From: Paracoccus sp. (in: a-proteobacteria)
Lineage (GTDB): Bacteria > Pseudomonadota > Alphaproteobacteria > Rhodobacterales > Rhodobacteraceae
DNA length: 45,763 nucleotides
Reading direction: 5' to 3'
Assembly (NCBI RefSeq): GCF_030536915.1
Contig: NZ_JAUNPC010000012.1
Location: 1-45,763 of the forward strand
Shown: positions 42,671-45,763 of the stretch, one piece after another
Layout: every line of letters starts with the position of its first letter
Numbering within the stretch: the stretch's first letter is position 1
The notes under the pieces: model-generated
The model's database searches: none
The model's input: the letters and a program-made list of their open reading frames with translations, nothing else
What the model was told of the DNA's origin: nothing
Made by a program: the position numbers and the translations under genes

Positions 42671-44929
42671 ATGGTCCAGATCCCTTCCCGCCAGCAGATC
42701 CTCGACTGGATCGCCGACAATCCCGACGCCACCGCCAAGCGCGACATCGCCAAGGCCTTCGGCATCAAGGGCAGCGACCGCATCGAGCTGAAGCGCATCC
42801 TGCGCGAGCTTGAGGACGAGGGCCTGCTGGAACGCCGCCGCCGCCATTACCGCGACCACGAGAAGCTGCCCCCCGTCAGCGTGGTGGAAATCCTGCCGCC
42901 CGACGCGGATGGCGACATCTTCGCGCGACCGCTGGAATGGCAGGGCACCGCCCCCATGCCGCGCATCCTCTACGCCCCGCGCAAGGCCGACCCTGCCGTT
43001 GGTGCGGGCGAGCGCGTGCTGGTCCGCCTGGCCGAGGTCGAGGGCGAGGATCACCAGTATCAGGCCCGCCTGATGCGCCGGATCGGCACGGCGCCCCACC
43101 GCGTCGTCGGAATCTTCCGCAAGGAAACCGAGGGCGGCCGGATCGTCCCCATCGACAAGGGCGTGGACCGCCAATGGCGCGTCCCCCTTGACGCCACCCA
43201 AGAGGCGCAGGACGGCGAACTGGTCGAGGCCGAGCAGATCAGTTCCCGCAATCGTATCGGCCTGCCGCAGGCGCGGATCATCGAGCGGCTGGGCGACCCT
43301 TCGGCCCCCCGCGCGGTCAGCCTGATCGCCATCCACCAGCACGGCATCCCCGACGACTTCCCCGACGCCGTGATGGCCGAGGCCGACGCGCAAAAGCCTG
43401 CCACCATGAAGGAGCGGGAAGATCTGCGGAACCTGCCCTTGGTCACGATCGACCCCGAGGACGCCCGCGACCACGACGACGCCGTGGCGGCGATGCCCGA
43501 CGACGACCCGAGGAACGAAGGCGGCATGATCCTCTGGGTCGCCATCGCCGACGTGGCGCATTACGTCCGCCCGCAGTCCGCGCTTGATAAAGAAGCGCGG
43601 CACCGGGGCAATTCCACCTATTTCCCCGACCGCGTGGTGCCGATGCTGCCCGACGTTCTGTCGGGCGATCTGTGTTCGCTGCACGAAGGGTTGGACCGCC
43701 CCGTGATCGCCGTGCGGATGCGGATCGATTCGCAGGGCAACAAGATCGGACACGACTTCCACCGCGGGATGATGAACAGCCTCGCCTCGCTGTCCTACGA
43801 ACAGGCGCAGGCGGCGGCGGACGGCAATCCCGACGAGCAGGCCGCGCCCCTGATGAACAGTGTGATCCGGCCCCTCTTCGCGGCCTACGACCTGCTCAAG
43901 GCCGCCCGCGCCCGCCGCCAGCCCTTGGACCTCGACCTGCCCGAGCGCCGGATCGAGCTGACCCCGGACGGCCGGGTGAAATCCGTGGCCTTCCGCGACC
44001 GCTTCGACGCCCACCGGCTGATCGAGGAGTTCATGGTGCTGGCGAACGTCGCCGCCGCCGAGGAACTGACCCGCCTGCGCCGCCCGCTGCTGTTCCGCGT
44101 CCACGAGGAGCCCAGCCCCGAGAAGCTGAACGCGCTGCGCGATGTGGCCGAGGCCTCGGGCTTCGCGCTGGCCAAGGGGCAGGTCCTGCAGACGAGCCAG
44201 TTGAACCGCCTGCTGGCGCAGGCGCAGGGGACCGACTTCGACGAACTCATCAACGTCAGTACCCTGCGGTCGATGACGCAGGCCTATTACAACGCAGAAA
44301 ACCTTGGGCACTTCGGGCTGGCGCTGAAGAACTATGCCCATTTCACCTCGCCCATCCGCCGCTATTCGGACCTGATCGTGCATCGCGCGCTGATCTCAGG
44401 CCACGGTTGGGGCAAGGATGGCCTCTCCGCGCAGGACATCGAGACGCTGGAGGACACCGCCCAGCACATCTCGGACACCGAACGCCGCAGCATGGCGGCA
44501 GAACGCGACACGACCGACCGCTACCTCGCCGCCTACCTCGCCGACCGCGTAGGCTCCGAGTTCACCGGCCGCATCAGCGGCGTCCAGCGCTTCGGCGCCT
44601 TTGTCAAGCTGGACGAGACGGGGGCCGACGGCCTTCTACCCATCCGCGAGATCGGGCGCGAGTATTTCCACTTCGACCGCGATGCCCAGACGCTGGTCGG
44701 GTCCGACAGCGGCATGGTGATCGGCATCGGCCAGCGCGTGACGGTGCGCCTGGCCGAGGCGGTCCCGACCACCGGCGGACTGACGCTGGAACTGGTCGAG
44801 GTCGAGGGCCGCAGCATCGCCAAGGGCCCGCAGGGCCGCCGCGGCAAGCCCCCCCGCCGCCGCGACACCCAGAACGCCAAAGCCGGCGAGGCCCGCGCCC
44901 GCAAGCTGCGCCGCATCCGCAAGCGGTGA
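42671..44929 (+). CDS. rnr: ribonuclease R
   Basis: The 752-residue 3'-5' exoribonuclease can degrade structured RNA. The order is an N-terminal winged-helix/cold-shock part (about 1-250), then the RNB catalytic domain with the Asp cluster T-I-D-P-E-D-A-R-D-H-D-D-A-V and Y-A-H-F-T-S-P-I-R-R-Y-S-D. The S1 domain follows (about 630-715, G-R-I-S-G-V-Q-R-F-G-A-F-V) and the tail is Lys/Arg-rich. All active-site aspartates are present. Two overlapping inverted repeats follow the stop (44931-44967). Confidence 0.96.
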   Translation: MVQIPSRQQILDWIADNPDATAKRDIAKAFGIKGSDRIELKRILRELEDEGLLERRRRHYRDHEKLPPVSVVEILPPDADGDIFARPLEWQGTAPMPRILYAPRKADPAVGAGERVLVRLAEVEGEDHQYQARLMRRIGTAPHRVVGIFRKETEGGRIVPIDKGVDRQWRVPLDATQEAQDGELVEAEQISSRNRIGLPQARIIERLGDPSAPRAVSLIAIHQHGIPDDFPDAVMAEADAQKPATMKEREDLRNLPLVTIDPEDARDHDDAVAAMPDDDPRNEGGMILWVAIADVAHYVRPQSALDKEARHRGNSTYFPDRVVPMLPDVLSGDLCSLHEGLDRPVIAVRMRIDSQGNKIGHDFHRGMMNSLASLSYEQAQAAADGNPDEQAAPLMNSVIRPLFAAYDLLKAARARRQPLDLDLPERRIELTPDGRVKSVAFRDRFDAHRLIEEFMVLANVAAAEELTRLRRPLLFRVHEEPSPEKLNALRDVAEASGFALAKGQVLQTSQLNRLLAQAQGTDFDELINVSTLRSMTQAYYNAENLGHFGLALKNYAHFTSPIRRYSDLIVHRALISGHGWGKDGLSAQDIETLEDTAQHISDTERRSMAAERDTTDRYLAAYLADRVGSEFTGRISGVQRFGAFVKLDETGADGLLPIREIGREYFHFDRDAQTLVGSDSGMVIGIGQRVTVRLAEAVPTTGGLTLELVEVEGRSIAKGPQGRRGKPPRRRDTQNAKAGEARARKLRRIRKR

Positions 44930-44930
44930 T

Positions 44931-44967
44931 TTCCCGCAGGTAGCTGCGCCAGCGGGAACTAGCGCAG
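44931..44967 (+). other. overlapping hairpins after rnr
   Basis: TTCCCGC (44931-44937) pairs with GCGGGAA (44952-44958), while CTGCGC (44944-44949) pairs with GCGCAG (44962-44967). The two stems exclude each other. There is no T-run, so termination here is uncertain. Confidence 0.4.
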
Positions 44968-45048
44968 CAGCACAGGTGGACGACTTTCTTCGAGTCCTTG
45001 CAGGCCAGCCGGTCCCTCCGCGGCAAGGCAGGGCTCCGCCTGTGTGTT

Positions 45049-45106
45049 CTTCTTCGTGAAAATATCCCGGGATCGTCGTATCCGGCGATGGGGCAGTGCC
45101 CCGGTC
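45049..45106. repeat. AAATATCCCGG-hairpin element between rnr and pckA
   Basis: Third copy of the element. It has TTCTTCGTGA, AAATATCCCGG, a spacer and GGGGC-AGT-GCCCC (45090-45102). A 22-base core (45060-45081) is identical to the amtB-ispB copy, and most of the following hairpin agrees too. The element again sits between convergent genes, in the same orientation relative to the minus-strand gene. Confidence 0.7.
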
Positions 45107-45116
45107 CGGCGATGAC

Positions 45117-45152
45117 GCAAAAGAAGAGGGCGGCTCCATTCGGAACCGCCCT
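45117..45152 (-). terminator. terminator of pckA
   Basis: On the minus strand GGGCGGTTCC pairs with GGAGCCGCCC (one G-T pair) around a four-base loop, followed by TCTTCTTTT. This is a classical intrinsic terminator about 20 bases past the pckA stop. Confidence 0.9.
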
Positions 45153-45173
45153 TTCATCAGCTTGGAAGCGAAA

Positions 45174-45763
45174 TCAGATCGCCGCGTCGCGGACGTCCTG
45201 ATCGACCTTGTTCTCGTATTTTTGGAAGTTCTCGCGGAACATCCCCTTCAGCTTCTCGGCCTGCGCGTCGTAAGCCGCACCATCCGCCCAAGTCTGGCGC
45301 GGGTCCAGCAGCTTGTCCTCGACGCCCGGCACCGAAACCGGGACCTCGAAGCCGAAGTTCGGGTCGCGGCGGAACTCTACGCTGTTCAGCGATCCGTCCA
45401 GCGCAGCGGTCAGCAGCGCGCGGGTCGCCTTGATCGGCATCCGCGAGCCGGTGCCGAACGGACCGCCGGTCCAGCCGGTGTTGACCAGCCAGCAGACAGC
45501 GCCCGACTTCTCGATCCGTTCTTCCAGCAGACGCCCGTATTCCTCGGGCCGGCGCGGCATGAAGGGCGCACCGAAGCAGGTCGAGAATGTCGGCTGCGGT
45601 TCCACAACCCCGTCCTCGGTCCCGGGAGTCTTGGACGTGAAGCCCGACAGGAAGTGATACATCGCCTGCTGCGGCGTCAGCCGCGCGATCGGCGGCATCA
45701 CCCCGTAAGCGTCCGAGGTCAGCATGATGACGTTCTTCGGCTGCCCCGCCATGCCGGTTTCGG
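45174..45763 (-). CDS. pckA: phosphoenolpyruvate carboxykinase (ATP), N-terminal part outside window
   Basis: Gluconeogenic enzyme that makes phosphoenolpyruvate from oxaloacetate and ATP. The visible 196 residues are the C-terminal third of a protein of about 530: [13 protein letters not shown], the F-L-S-G-F-T-S-K segment, [11 protein letters not shown] and [11 protein letters not shown]. These are signatures of the ATP-type family. The frame continues unbroken to the window edge, so the gene is truncated by the window and not broken. A strong terminator follows it. Confidence 0.95.
   Translation of the reverse strand, partial: ETGMAGQPKNVIMLTSDAYGVMPPIARLTPQQAMYHFLSGFTSKTPGTEDGVVEPQPTFSTCFGAPFMPRRPEEYGRLLEERIEKSGAVCWLVNTGWTGGPFGTGSRMPIKATRALLTAALDGSLNSVEFRRDPNFGFEVPVSVPGVEDKLLDPRQTWADGAAYDAQAEKLKGMFRENFQKYENKVDQDVRDAAI

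Overview
The window is GC-rich (about two thirds G+C by eye), densely coded chromosomal DNA from an alphaproteobacterium. Gene content and order point to the Rhodobacteraceae, and a Paracoccus-like genome is my best guess. The pointers are the dusB(nifR3)-ntrBC-ntrYX cluster with an NtrC that lacks the GAFTGA loop (as known for Rhodobacter capsulatus), the hfq-hflX pair, PstA/PstC with large extra N-terminal regions, a long-chain polyprenyl diphosphate synthase of the ubiquinone type, and ATGA/TGATG-coupled operons. The genus is inference; no rRNA or tRNA gene is present to test it.

Layout: (1) 1-6909, plus strand: dusB (5' end outside the window), ntrB, ntrC, ntrY, ntrX, the nitrogen two-component systems. 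(2) 7054-11964, minus strand: trkA-trkH potassium uptake, then hfq-hflX with its own promoter. (3) 12067-15239, minus strand: a type I secretion ABC protein and its membrane-fusion adaptor, with no visible cargo gene. (4) 15412-16732, plus strand: mlaA-mlaC lipid-asymmetry genes, ended by a strong terminator. (5) 16939-19320: a minus-strand SDR oxidoreductase, a 476-base gene-free stretch and an apparently intact IS110-family element; this is the only clearly accessory segment. (6) 19360-25847: PBP1A (mrcA), a divergent amtB without glnK, a polyprenyl synthase, a DUF2007 protein and a TrmN6-like methyltransferase. (7) 25915-32272: a YdcH-like small protein, then the phosphate operon pstSCAB-phoU-phoB behind a recognisable Pho box, with no phoR. 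(8) 32527-37888, minus strand: a secreted GH114-like hydrolase, then the tightly packed queA-MFS-DUF924-lpdA set. (9) 38005-45763: hisC-tyrC, DUF2125, a ChaC-like cyclotransferase, a GT8-like glycosyltransferase, rnr and the 3' part of pckA, in nearly alternating orientation.

Functionally the window links nitrogen sensing (NtrBC/NtrYX, AmtB), phosphate sensing (Pst/PhoU/PhoB), potassium uptake and envelope maintenance (Mla, PBP1A). Most of it is ordinary core genome, and I see no defence system or obviously new gene cluster. The most unusual signals are below gene level: a repeated 'AAATATCCCGG plus hairpin' element at three convergent gene junctions, a Shine-Dalgarno-masking hairpin upstream of the IS110 transposase, NtrC and NtrX that both lack GAFTGA, and two convergent gene pairs whose stop codons share one CTAG palindrome.
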